Origin: CAVQEG01 sp963711465
GTDB taxonomy: Bacteria; Bacteroidota; Ignavibacteria; OLB7
Assembly (NCBI GenBank): GCA_963711465.1
Contig: CAVQEG010000001.1
Span: 1,426,001-1,490,000, forward strand
Direction of reading: 5' to 3'
DNA length: 64,000 nucleotides
The notes under the pieces were generated by a model that saw only the letters and a program-made list of their open reading frames with translations, had not been told where the DNA came from and ran no database searches. This document shows, one piece after another, positions 1-8,380 of the stretch (positions are counted from its first letter, which is position 1; every line of letters begins with the position of its first letter). The translations under genes were made by a program, and so were the position numbers.

Positions 1-1554
1 TCCGGTCCACTGGAAGAGCATCTCATGGAGGTAGAAGTCCGCATCGGGTGCCTCGTCGCTCGTAGCCGATCCGGCCTTGACGTAGCCCTCCTCGACGACG
101 GAGAACGGATCGCGGGAGCTGCCTGGAACGGCGAAGGTGCCGATCCGCCGACACAGCGAATACCATTGGCCGGTGACCCGGTCATAGATGTCGACGCGGT
201 AGCCACGCAGCAGGTCGTCGGCGTACATGCTCACCGGCGTAGCGATCGGATTGTTCGCCACCAGATCCAGATTCCGCGCGTGCAGCGTCTGCAGTCGCTG
301 CGCCACGCGGTGTGCGCGCGAGAGTCGCACCAGTCCGACGCCGCTGGTGCGAAGCGACGGCATTCCCTGCTGTTCGCGCGCGGTGTAGGCCCGACGCTGG
401 GAGTGCCGCGTGATCTCAACGGCGAAGTTGACGGTCTTCATCGCCGCTCCATCGGTGTCAACCTGCACGAGATCATACCGGTTGTCGGGAGATTCGTCCT
501 TCCCGATCTCGATCTCCCCAGCGTCGGATAGCACAAGCATGCCGTCCTTCAGCTCGCCGTCGGGACCGGTGTCCTCCTCGGGCACGAACTGGGCGGCATC
601 GAGCGTGTAGCGCGTGTACGGAGTAAGATCGTCGCCCGCCACCGTTGCCGATTTCTTCCAGGCGACTCTGATGCGCAGAAGCCCGTTGCCCGATGGCACC
701 TTGGACTTCGGGACGATCAGATCGAAGACGAGTCCCATGCGTCGCATCAGCTCGGGATAGTCGCCGAGCGAGGTGAGCATCATGTGAAAGTCGAACTCAG
801 GGTCGTCCGGTGTCGAACGGGGCTTCTTCGGAGACGGCGGCACCGACGCCAGCTCCGGATGCTGCATGTACGGGTACTTGCGCTGCGGTCGGGTGTAGAA
901 GCGGAGTGCCTGGTAGAAATCGAACTGGGCCTGTGACTGGAACATGCCGCCGTAGGACGTGTACGGCTTGGTGAAGTCCAGCGCGCGGTTGTCGGCATAG
1001 AGCACGCGCTCGGATTTGTCGAGTCGCCCGACGCGCCCTTCCAGCGGCGCGAGTTGTCCGATGAGACTCGTCAGTGGCGACAGGAACGTGGGCTTCTCGC
1101 TCGACCGGGCTGGCGGCATCACGACCGGATGCTCGCCGCCGCTGGTCTGTCCGATCGCGGAGTAGACCTCGCGGAGGTGGCGCATGACGTTGCGGACCGG
1201 GAACGAACGCAGCGCGCGGGTATGGTAGGCCGGGTAGGAGAATCCCTTGATCGGTGTGTCGTCGCGAAAGACGTCGTTCCACAAACCCGCATCGGGCTTC
1301 TTGCCGAAGCGTTCTGTGGGCACGGCGGTCTCCGATCCGCCAGTGCGGATCATCAACTGGAAGTCGAGCGAATCGACGAGCGTCGTCGGCCAGGCACGCC
1401 AGTCCGGGAAGTGATCCAGTCTCCTGTTGGCAGCACCGGGATTCGGTTCCAGCCGCGGTGATGCGAAGACCGACAGGCGAACGCCCGGCGTTCCATCACT
1501 CATCGTGGCGAACCCGGCGGGTATCACCACCCAGTTGATCGATTGCTTTGCCAT
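1..1554 (-). CDS. Conserved-looking hypothetical protein, partial (3' end beyond window)
   Basis: An uninterrupted frame of 518 codons begins at ATG 1554 and runs off the left edge, so the C-terminus is missing. The protein opens MAKQSINWVVIPAG, followed by an LSVFASPRL stretch and an HFPDW segment. It has no signal peptide or membrane segment. Near the edge it contains a segment reading LLRGYRVDIYDRVTGQWYSL and then YLHEMLFQWTG. I do not recognise a named domain. It lies 246 bp downstream of the giant 1725-aa gene on the same strand and is probably co-transcribed. No convincing Shine-Dalgarno precedes the ATG. That the frame is real is clear from its length and from composition matching its neighbours; the function is unknown. 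Confidence 0.8.
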   Translation of the reverse strand, partial: MAKQSINWVVIPAGFATMSDGTPGVRLSVFASPRLEPNPGAANRRLDHFPDWRAWPTTLVDSLDFQLMIRTGGSETAVPTERFGKKPDAGLWNDVFRDDTPIKGFSYPAYHTRALRSFPVRNVMRHLREVYSAIGQTSGGEHPVVMPPARSSEKPTFLSPLTSLIGQLAPLEGRVGRLDKSERVLYADNRALDFTKPYTSYGGMFQSQAQFDFYQALRFYTRPQRKYPYMQHPELASVPPSPKKPRSTPDDPEFDFHMMLTSLGDYPELMRRMGLVFDLIVPKSKVPSGNGLLRIRVAWKKSATVAGDDLTPYTRYTLDAAQFVPEEDTGPDGELKDGMLVLSDAGEIEIGKDESPDNRYDLVQVDTDGAAMKTVNFAVEITRHSQRRAYTAREQQGMPSLRTSGVGLVRLSRAHRVAQRLQTLHARNLDLVANNPIATPVSMYADDLLRGYRVDIYDRVTGQWYSLCRRIGTFAVPGSSRDPFSVVEEGYVKAGSATSDEAPDADFYLHEMLFQWTG

Positions 1555-1800
1555 GGTTGCGTGCGTTTCAGTGCTTGGCTGGTTCCGGGCGCTCGCGGAG
1601 GTCCCGGGCGTTCCTGCTCGTCGGAGCCGTTGGCTCGCTTCGGTGACTACGCCGTTGAGCGCTTCGTCGGCTCCGTCGGAGACCGCGGCGATCAGCCACC
1701 ACGGGGTCGGAGAGGCGCGGGGTCCGGCGTCGCGTGGGTCCGGCGTCACCGGGGTCCGGAAGTCGCGGCTGCCTGCTTCCCGAACGCCGAACGTTGCGCG
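1555..1800. repeat. Intergenic spacer with 16-bp-period direct repeats
   Basis: This 246-bp gap lies between two minus-strand genes. At 1720, 1736 and 1752 the motif GGGTCCGG recurs with an exact 16-bp period, and the first two copies share GGGTCCGGCGTC. The core GTCCGGCGT also occurs, on the opposite strand and again with a 16-bp period, in the tandem repeat at 12971-13016. No gene is visible here. Confidence 0.5.
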
Positions 1801-4800
1801 CTACGCGAATGCCTGGCAGTAGTCCTTCCAGGGAAATGCGTCGATGTCGAGGCCCGGGGCCAGCGCGGCGATCTTCGACTGCTCGTCGGGTGTGTAGGGC
1901 TGCATCAGCTCGGCGAACGTCGGATCGCCGTTGGAACCGGCAAACTTCCGTTCGCAGGTTACCTCAACCGATGCGCTGAAGAACAGCACCTCGATCTCCA
2001 CGGTGATCGTCGCGCGCCCGACGCACTTGCCCGAGCTGAACTGGTATTCGAGTTCCAGCCGGATCTCGATCGACATCGATATGATCGCCAGGATGCTCAG
2101 GTGCCCGCCCAATCGGAAGTAGCCCGTCAGCGAGGCGTCATCGCCCTCCATCCGGAAGTAGATGCCCGCCATGATCTCCGCGCCACCACTTGCAACACCC
2201 AGGTTCACCGACAGACTCGCTCCGAATTCAAACGACGCCTCAAGCAGCTGCACGCCGCCCGGATCGATCGTGATTCCGAAGAACCCACCGCCGCCGAACA
2301 TCGACACCGTCAGCAGGAACGGGCTCTCGCGTGTGCAGAAGCTGAAGTTGACGCTCAGCGGATCGCCGATGAAGGGAACGGTGAACCCCGCGTTGAGACT
2401 CATGTTCTGCAGACTGAACACGCCGACGGCGACGTCGGGCAACGCGATCGAGAAGTGCCCGTGGATGCCGGAAGCCGTCACATCGATGGCGGGCGGATCG
2501 CTGAATCCGTCGAGCGGAATCAGATCCTTGATCTTCTCGACGAACGACAGCACTCCGACGAATTCCACCTCCTTCATCTTCACATCGATGTCCGGCTTCG
2601 ATCCGGCACGGACGAAGAATTCGATTTTCTCGAAGTGAAGCAGAATGAAGCTCTCGGCGGGGCCGATCAGGTCGATGGTGAAGTTGTAGAGGCCACAGGA
2701 GACGTCGAACTCCGGTTCCTTCTTGAAGTTCGACTGTGCCCGCACCTCCGCCTGCAGTCGGAGACTGTCGACCTGGTGCGGGATGAACAGCGGTTTGGAA
2801 TCGGGCCACTGCTTGATCTTGGGCGCCCAGACGAGCTTCACCTTGAGCTCCTTCGGAATCTGGAGCGCCGAGAGGAACGTCGAGACGAAGGTCTCCACGT
2901 TCTGCAGATCCTTTCGGATCGACGAGATCTTCGCCGACACATCCTTCAGCACCGACGATGCCACGTCGGTCTGCACCGGCAGCTTCGTCTCGAGCGTCTG
3001 CAGATGCGTGACCAGCTCGTTGAGATCCGACTCCAGACCGGCGCCCATGTCGTCGAGGATGCCGGGAATGCTCGTGCCGACGATGTGCGGGATCACCGTC
3101 TTGATGCCGTTGACGGCGGTGGCGATCTCCGTGACGGCCGACAGTGAGGAGTTGACCAGATCGAGGAACGCGTTGAGCTGTTCGACGAACGCCGTGACCG
3201 CGTCGACGGCCTCGGTGACGAACTTCGGGGCCTCGCCCATACCGAGCATCTGCAGAATGTCCCACAGATCGATCACCCCGAAGAGCTTCGCGTTGAGTCC
3301 GCCGAAGAATTTCGCCGGGTCCATCTGTCCCGCCACCGCTTCGTCCGGCTCTCCACCGACCGGCCCCATCGCCCGCGAAAGCGCGGTGATGTTCATGTTC
3401 GGCTTGGCCAGCCCTCCCGACTTGTCGCCCTTGCCGTTGAAGTCGAGTCCGATCGGCGCCGACTTCTCGGCCAGCAGATCGAGGAAGACCGCGCCCGGAT
3501 TCTTGACCGATCCGGATGATTTGAAGCCGACCTTGAGGAACGTCTGGTTGTAGGTGAAGACCGCGTTGCCATTGTTGCCGACCAGATGCTTGATCGCCGG
3601 CACCAGCATCCGGGCACGCCGCATCACGGGAAAGAATCTCGGCAGGTCGTTCGGCAGCGACGCCGACTGTTCGGGAATCGCCGCGGAGAAGACGAGTTCG
3701 TCGGTTTCGTAGGACGTGTCGCCGAGCTTCTCGGGTTCGGCAAAGGCGATCTTCTGTCCCCGCATCGCCACGCTGTGGCGCGTCGTATTGTTCTTCGTCC
3801 CCGTCTCCGAATCGTACTCGTCGCGAATGCTCGTCATCGGCGCGGTGTCGTGCGCCTTTGAATTCTCCACGAACACGAGCGGCATGGAGAACTCCTGTTC
3901 GTCGCCGACGAGGTCCTCGGCCACCACATTGAAGAGGAAGTCTCCCGATCCGACGCGGGGCCAGAAGGCGGACTGACCGAAGCCGGCAAGCTGCGACAGC
4001 GACGGATCGTTGAGGTTCGGCGTCACGAGCGTCGTCAGCCGTGCACGCACCAGCGGGCACTGCGCATCGACCGAGGCACCGTTGGTGCCGTTGACCACCT
4101 TCCCACCCGCGTTGACCACCATTGCGGACGTACGATACGTCCGCTCCGGTTCACGCACGACGATGTACATCCGCTGGCGCAGGTAGGCGATCGGGCCGTA
4201 CTTCGTCTGGTGAAATTTTCGTTCGGTCACCTTGACCAGCGACGCGCGGTGGCCGAGCGGAAAGAGGTACCCCTTGTAGACGACGCGAACGTAGTGGTCA
4301 CGTCCCATGGTCGCGCGGTGGCGCCATTCCTCGACCGACAGCGGATCGATACCGGTGAGCGTCCAGGCGCCACGCGAATCGAGCCAGCCACCCAGGGAGG
4401 TGAGCATCATGCGGTTGACCGACACGGCCGCCGGGATGTAGTCGCCGCCGGTCTTGCGGGCGATCCGGAAGTTGGCCGATAGGTGCACGACGTTGTGGCG
4501 GTCGAATTCGTCGAGCGACATGCGGAACGGCTCGGCTTCGCTCGCCGGCTTGGTCGAATCGTAGTGCGGCACGCTCGCCTGCCAGTCGGTGCTGAAGCGC
4601 GGTCCCGTCGCCCATACCGCCCGGATCGTCCTGTAGAGCTGACTGCGCTCGTCGACGAGATCGGCGCCCTCGGATTCGTTCGAATCGTCACTGCCGCGAA
4701 CGCCGAGTCGCGTATGCCACAGCTCCGTCCACCCGTTGCGGGTGATGGGCTTCAGCGCATGCGCCCAGGCGCCGTGACCGTTGGGTGAGACCAGCAGCCG

Positions 4801-6978
4801 GTACGGCAGCTCGATCGCCGTCTGTATGTCCGACGGCTTCTGCAGCTGCGGCTTGAGCTGGAACTTGTTGCGGATGTCGCCGATCTCGCTTTCGCTGATC
4901 GCGCTGATCTCCACATCGTCCATCGACCAGTCGACCGTGCTCGAGATCGAACTGGTTCCGACCGGCTGACGGATCGTCGACTCGTTCAGATGCATTCGGG
5001 TGGTGAGCCCGCGCCGCGTCATCGACGACTTCAGCTCCACGGGACCCGCGCGCCCGATCGTTGGCTCCTTGATCGGCACCTGGCTGTTGTTCACCCCGAT
5101 GCGCGCGATCGCGCGGGCGGGAACCTGTGCGAGTACCTGGTCGATGTCGGCGCGGTGCGAGATGATCTTCTCGGTCGGCAGTGCCGTCGCCACCACGTTC
5201 ATCTCCAACTGCGACATGGCACGCAGCAGCCCCTCGAGCGTGAATTCGATTGGCGATGTCGACGCGGGAACGCGAAACGCGAGTCGAGAGGTCCCTGCTA
5301 TCCGGGATGCAACCGGAAGCACCGGCCCGATCGTCGGATCTTCTTCGCCAGTCGGATTGTCGTTGGGATTGGAGGAATCGAACGTCGCGGGTGACTTCGC
5401 TTCGTCGGCGACCTGGAAAAATGCCTGCTCGGTGATGTGCTGCGGCGGGAAGTGCACGACCATCGTTCCCGTGCCGCCGCCGGCCGTCACGTGGCGTGCG
5501 GGACCGGCACCCTGAATGGTCATGTTGTGGAATTCGAAGCGCAGCGTGACCAGGTCATCGGCACGAACGACGTCGACCGCAGGGCCCGTCAGGATCGCCC
5601 GTATGGGCGGATCGTCGGGAGCCAGCTCCGCCAACTCCACGTACGTGCTGTCCCGCTCGCGTCGTCCGACGGTGCCCTCCAGGTGAAATCGCAGTCGTCG
5701 CGGTTCGGTGGTCTCCACCGGTTGGGTGAGCGCATCCGGCAGGGCGATGTGGGTCGCAAGCACTCGCGGCTCGATCACCACGGCGTGGGGCCGATCATCG
5801 CGTGTCACGACTTCGAACCGGTGGTCCGGGTCATCTGCATCCTCCCCGAGCAGCGCACTCCATCCGCGCGCATGCAGCCATACCGGCCGGCGATCGTGTC
5901 GGGCGATTACCGCACGTTCGACGTGAGTGCCGTTGAACGCGGTGGCGAACCGTACCTCGCGCAGCGGCATTCCGGCACCCGCTGTCGCACCGGTGAATCC
6001 GGTGCAGGGTCGCGCGACTACGGTGGCTGCCTCGTCGGCACCCTCCATGGCGATTGCAGCCGAGACGGCTCCCTTCCGACTCTCACCCGATTCGATATCG
6101 AGCACGTCGAACGGCTGAGCGATCGTCTCCAGCCGGATCGTGCCGACATCGCCGAGGATCGCCTCGGCCGGCCACGTGCCGTTGCCGCGTTCGGCACGCA
6201 CGATCGTCCGGCGGGCAACCGACTGGCGCATGAGCGTCGGGTCGGACGCATCCGGCAAGGTGACGATCAGCGCCCCGGCACGGACGTCGTGTCGACCTTC
6301 GAGTCGAACGCGACCAACACCGTCGCCGCGATCGGTCTCGAAGCGGAGCGTCCAGTCGGGGAAGAATCGCGCGCGGGCGCGCGGCTCGATTTGGAGGTCA
6401 CCGGCGGCTCCAAGTGCAGCACCGATCGGCGCCGAGACGAGGGTCGCCGCCTCAGCCCTGCCGAGGAGCCAGCGCTCGAACGGCACCTTCATCCGCAATC
6501 GTCCTCCCCGCATCCGCAGATCCATGCTCCATCCCGACACCCCGTCGCGCAGCTCGCAGGTCATGTCTGCCGGAAGCGACGTTCCGGGCCACGTTGCGTC
6601 GCGGAGCGAGACGACGATCCGATTCTTCTCATCACGAACCTCGACCCGCGCCCGACCACCGAATCGCTTCGCATCGATGATCCAGCGTGCCCGCCGCCCG
6701 ATGAAGAATCCGGCGTAGTTCCGTCCGGTACGCAGCTCGAAGGGTTCGGAGACAGTCGCACCGAGCGCCCGCATCAGAGGTGCCGTGGCAGCGGTGACGA
6801 CCGCGACGGAACCGACCATGCGGCGTCGGGTGATCGCTCCGCGAGGCGCATCGACCGTGGCCGCGGTGTCGGCAGGAGGATCGGGTTCCTCCACCGAACG
6901 CGCGGCGGTTGCATCGGTGTCGGGATCGGATTCGACTCGTCGTCGCAGTGCGGAGAGGTTCAGTAGCGAACGGGCCAT
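1801..6978 (-). CDS. Giant hypothetical protein (1725 aa) with Tat-like N-terminus
   Basis: Start chosen at ATG 6978 (MARSLLNLSALRRR); the frame stays open upstream to 7179, but that stretch is Cys/Ser/Arg-rich, unlike the rest. Around residues 50-70 there is a twin-arginine-like motif (ITRRRMVGSVAVVTAATAP) followed by a short hydrophobic run, suggesting Tat export, although a 45-residue charged leader before it is unusual. The body is rich in predicted beta strands. A stretch in the last third, about residues 1290-1410, looks helical or coiled (VEQLNAFLDLVNSSLSAV). The final 200 residues alternate glycine-rich and hydrophobic strands (FGGGGFFGITIDPGG, ASGGAEIMAGIYFRMEG). I do not recognise a Pfam-level family. 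Gene order suggests it works with the secreted 354-aa protein upstream and the protein at the left edge. Confidence 0.85.
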   Translation of the reverse strand: MARSLLNLSALRRRVESDPDTDATAARSVEEPDPPADTAATVDAPRGAITRRRMVGSVAVVTAATAPLMRALGATVSEPFELRTGRNYAGFFIGRRARWIIDAKRFGGRARVEVRDEKNRIVVSLRDATWPGTSLPADMTCELRDGVSGWSMDLRMRGGRLRMKVPFERWLLGRAEAATLVSAPIGAALGAAGDLQIEPRARARFFPDWTLRFETDRGDGVGRVRLEGRHDVRAGALIVTLPDASDPTLMRQSVARRTIVRAERGNGTWPAEAILGDVGTIRLETIAQPFDVLDIESGESRKGAVSAAIAMEGADEAATVVARPCTGFTGATAGAGMPLREVRFATAFNGTHVERAVIARHDRRPVWLHARGWSALLGEDADDPDHRFEVVTRDDRPHAVVIEPRVLATHIALPDALTQPVETTEPRRLRFHLEGTVGRRERDSTYVELAELAPDDPPIRAILTGPAVDVVRADDLVTLRFEFHNMTIQGAGPARHVTAGGGTGTMVVHFPPQHITEQAFFQVADEAKSPATFDSSNPNDNPTGEEDPTIGPVLPVASRIAGTSRLAFRVPASTSPIEFTLEGLLRAMSQLEMNVVATALPTEKIISHRADIDQVLAQVPARAIARIGVNNSQVPIKEPTIGRAGPVELKSSMTRRGLTTRMHLNESTIRQPVGTSSISSTVDWSMDDVEISAISESEIGDIRNKFQLKPQLQKPSDIQTAIELPYRLLVSPNGHGAWAHALKPITRNGWTELWHTRLGVRGSDDSNESEGADLVDERSQLYRTIRAVWATGPRFSTDWQASVPHYDSTKPASEAEPFRMSLDEFDRHNVVHLSANFRIARKTGGDYIPAAVSVNRMMLTSLGGWLDSRGAWTLTGIDPLSVEEWRHRATMGRDHYVRVVYKGYLFPLGHRASLVKVTERKFHQTKYGPIAYLRQRMYIVVREPERTYRTSAMVVNAGGKVVNGTNGASVDAQCPLVRARLTTLVTPNLNDPSLSQLAGFGQSAFWPRVGSGDFLFNVVAEDLVGDEQEFSMPLVFVENSKAHDTAPMTSIRDEYDSETGTKNNTTRHSVAMRGQKIAFAEPEKLGDTSYETDELVFSAAIPEQSASLPNDLPRFFPVMRRARMLVPAIKHLVGNNGNAVFTYNQTFLKVGFKSSGSVKNPGAVFLDLLAEKSAPIGLDFNGKGDKSGGLAKPNMNITALSRAMGPVGGEPDEAVAGQMDPAKFFGGLNAKLFGVIDLWDILQMLGMGEAPKFVTEAVDAVTAFVEQLNAFLDLVNSSLSAVTEIATAVNGIKTVIPHIVGTSIPGILDDMGAGLESDLNELVTHLQTLETKLPVQTDVASSVLKDVSAKISSIRKDLQNVETFVSTFLSALQIPKELKVKLVWAPKIKQWPDSKPLFIPHQVDSLRLQAEVRAQSNFKKEPEFDVSCGLYNFTIDLIGPAESFILLHFEKIEFFVRAGSKPDIDVKMKEVEFVGVLSFVEKIKDLIPLDGFSDPPAIDVTASGIHGHFSIALPDVAVGVFSLQNMSLNAGFTVPFIGDPLSVNFSFCTRESPFLLTVSMFGGGGFFGITIDPGGVQLLEASFEFGASLSVNLGVASGGAEIMAGIYFRMEGDDASLTGYFRLGGHLSILAIISMSIEIRLELEYQFSSGKCVGRATITVEIEVLFFSASVEVTCERKFAGSNGDPTFAELMQPYTPDEQSKIAALAPGLDIDAFPWKDYCQAFA

Positions 6979-7060
6979 CGTCGCGTGCGGTTCGTGAACG
7001 ACATGGTGGGCACAGAGGGCATTGCCCGAGGAGCGGTGCACTCGGCACCTGAGGAACTCA

Positions 7061-8125
7061 CTACTCGTTGCAGTGCCGCAGGAGCTCCTGCAGCACCGAG
7101 GTCGGGATCTTCGGAGCGATCGTGAGCTTGTCGACGTCGATGAGACGATATGGGGGCAACAGGCCGACCGTGAGCACATCCGGGTCGAGCAGCGTCGTGT
7201 TCTTCAGCGTCAACTCTCCGCTCCCCGATATCGGCGGAATGAGGTGCTCACCGGGTCCACTCGGGAATCGAACGGTCGGCGTCTCTGGAACGATCGGGTT
7301 CGTCGCCGAGGCGGTTCCAACGCGGAACGGAGCGACTTCGCTCGTGCCGATGATGTAGTCCCGACCGCCGCGACCGCTCTGGTAGGCAGTGATGCGCCAC
7401 GCATAGGTGCGCGTGGTGTCGAATCCGCGCGCGCCGACGATCGGGTACGGAAAGACGGTGCGCGTGAGGTTCTGTGTCTCGAAGAAGGCGGGATTCGACG
7501 CCATCGCGTCGTACGGCGACTGCCGTCCAAGCACCTCCACGATCTGCAGCTGGTACTGCGGAATCATACCGCTGCGCACCGGCGTCGGCGGCATCCAGGT
7601 GAAGACGACCGGGCGGTCGGTCACCACCGTGTTGTCGATCGGGGAAATCAGAATCGGTGGCACCTGGTTCTCGACGACCTGGTCGTAGCAGTCCTCTCCA
7701 AGCAGCATGTCGTCGGCAACGGTGAAGACTTCGACGCAGACGCGGTAGTCGCCGCTGCGAACCGCGCCGGTACGAAGGACCTCGGCGCGGTAGTCGGGAT
7801 TCGACTCGTTGATCGTGATCGGCTGGAGGATCTCACCGTTGAGGACGGTGCGCCCGGGTGGGATGCGGAACTTCGCCGACGTCGCGTCGACGATCAGTCC
7901 GTCGGTCGCCTCGGTCGCCGTTCCATGCGCATAGGCGGTGAACGTCTGATCGGACGAATTGAACAGCTCCAGCTGCCACATGTCGGCCACGCGAAGCTGG
8001 TTCGGCGGTGGCCGCCGCAGCACGACGCGCACCTGTCCCGGCGCCTGGGCCAGTACGGCATCGACACTCAGAAGCAGGCAGAGCGCGCCGAGCAGGAGTC
8101 CGGCAGGAATGACGCGACGGATCAT
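7061..8125 (-). CDS. Secreted hypothetical protein (354 aa), Fn3/Ig-like fold likely
   Basis: ATG 8125 gives a clear signal peptide (MIRRVIPAGLLLGALCLLLS, then AVLAQA) and is preceded at about 8 nt by AGAGG; an upstream ATG at 8185 would bury the signal in a longer leader. The mature part resembles a beta-sandwich protein: an N-terminal domain (LELFNSSDQTFTAYAHG), then an ISPIDN segment with VFTWMPPTPV and YAWRITAYQ, the style of bacterial fibronectin III-like domains that capture carbohydrate or protein. A hydrophilic tail follows and no T9SS sorting domain is evident. It is the first gene of the apparent three-gene operon, 82 bp ahead of the giant gene. The function is unknown. Confidence 0.85.
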   Translation of the reverse strand: MIRRVIPAGLLLGALCLLLSVDAVLAQAPGQVRVVLRRPPPNQLRVADMWQLELFNSSDQTFTAYAHGTATEATDGLIVDATSAKFRIPPGRTVLNGEILQPITINESNPDYRAEVLRTGAVRSGDYRVCVEVFTVADDMLLGEDCYDQVVENQVPPILISPIDNTVVTDRPVVFTWMPPTPVRSGMIPQYQLQIVEVLGRQSPYDAMASNPAFFETQNLTRTVFPYPIVGARGFDTTRTYAWRITAYQSGRGGRDYIIGTSEVAPFRVGTASATNPIVPETPTVRFPSGPGEHLIPPISGSGELTLKNTTLLDPDVLTVGLLPPYRLIDVDKLTIAPKIPTSVLQELLRHCNE

Positions 8126-8340
8126 TCGGAGACCTCTTTGAAGTGACCGGACGATTTGAAATGGCCGGACGAAGAGCCTGTCCACAACCCGGATGGTTTC
8201 GAAGCGGGCTTGTCAACTGGCTCTGAGCCGACGGAGTTCAATCGGGAAGAACGAATTCACCCGTGCGTGGGGTCTGGACGTGTGGCGGGAGAGGCAGCAA
8301 CACGAACCGGTCTGAACGGGAGGCGGTGGGGGCGCCCGCG

Positions 8341-8348
8341 CAATTATA
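8341..8348 (-). promoter_or_regulatory. Possible -7 promoter element for the 8125-1 operon
   Basis: On the minus strand the spacer between smc and the 354-aa gene reads TATAATTG, one mismatch from the Bacteroidota -7 consensus TAnnTTTG and also containing TATAAT. No clear TTG element sits about 21 nt upstream, so the call is weak. It would give a leader of roughly 210 nt. Confidence 0.25.
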
Positions 8349-8380
8349 ACGTATCGGCACCATTGGTGGTTAGGCTCCCA

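Noticed and set aside
1543..3147. Long open frame on the plus strand opposite the giant gene
   Set aside because: Arg/Asp/His-rich composition and no family resemblance; it is the expected antisense frame of a GC-rich gene. The same holds for 10184-12106 opposite smc, 5437-6966 and 29742-31103.
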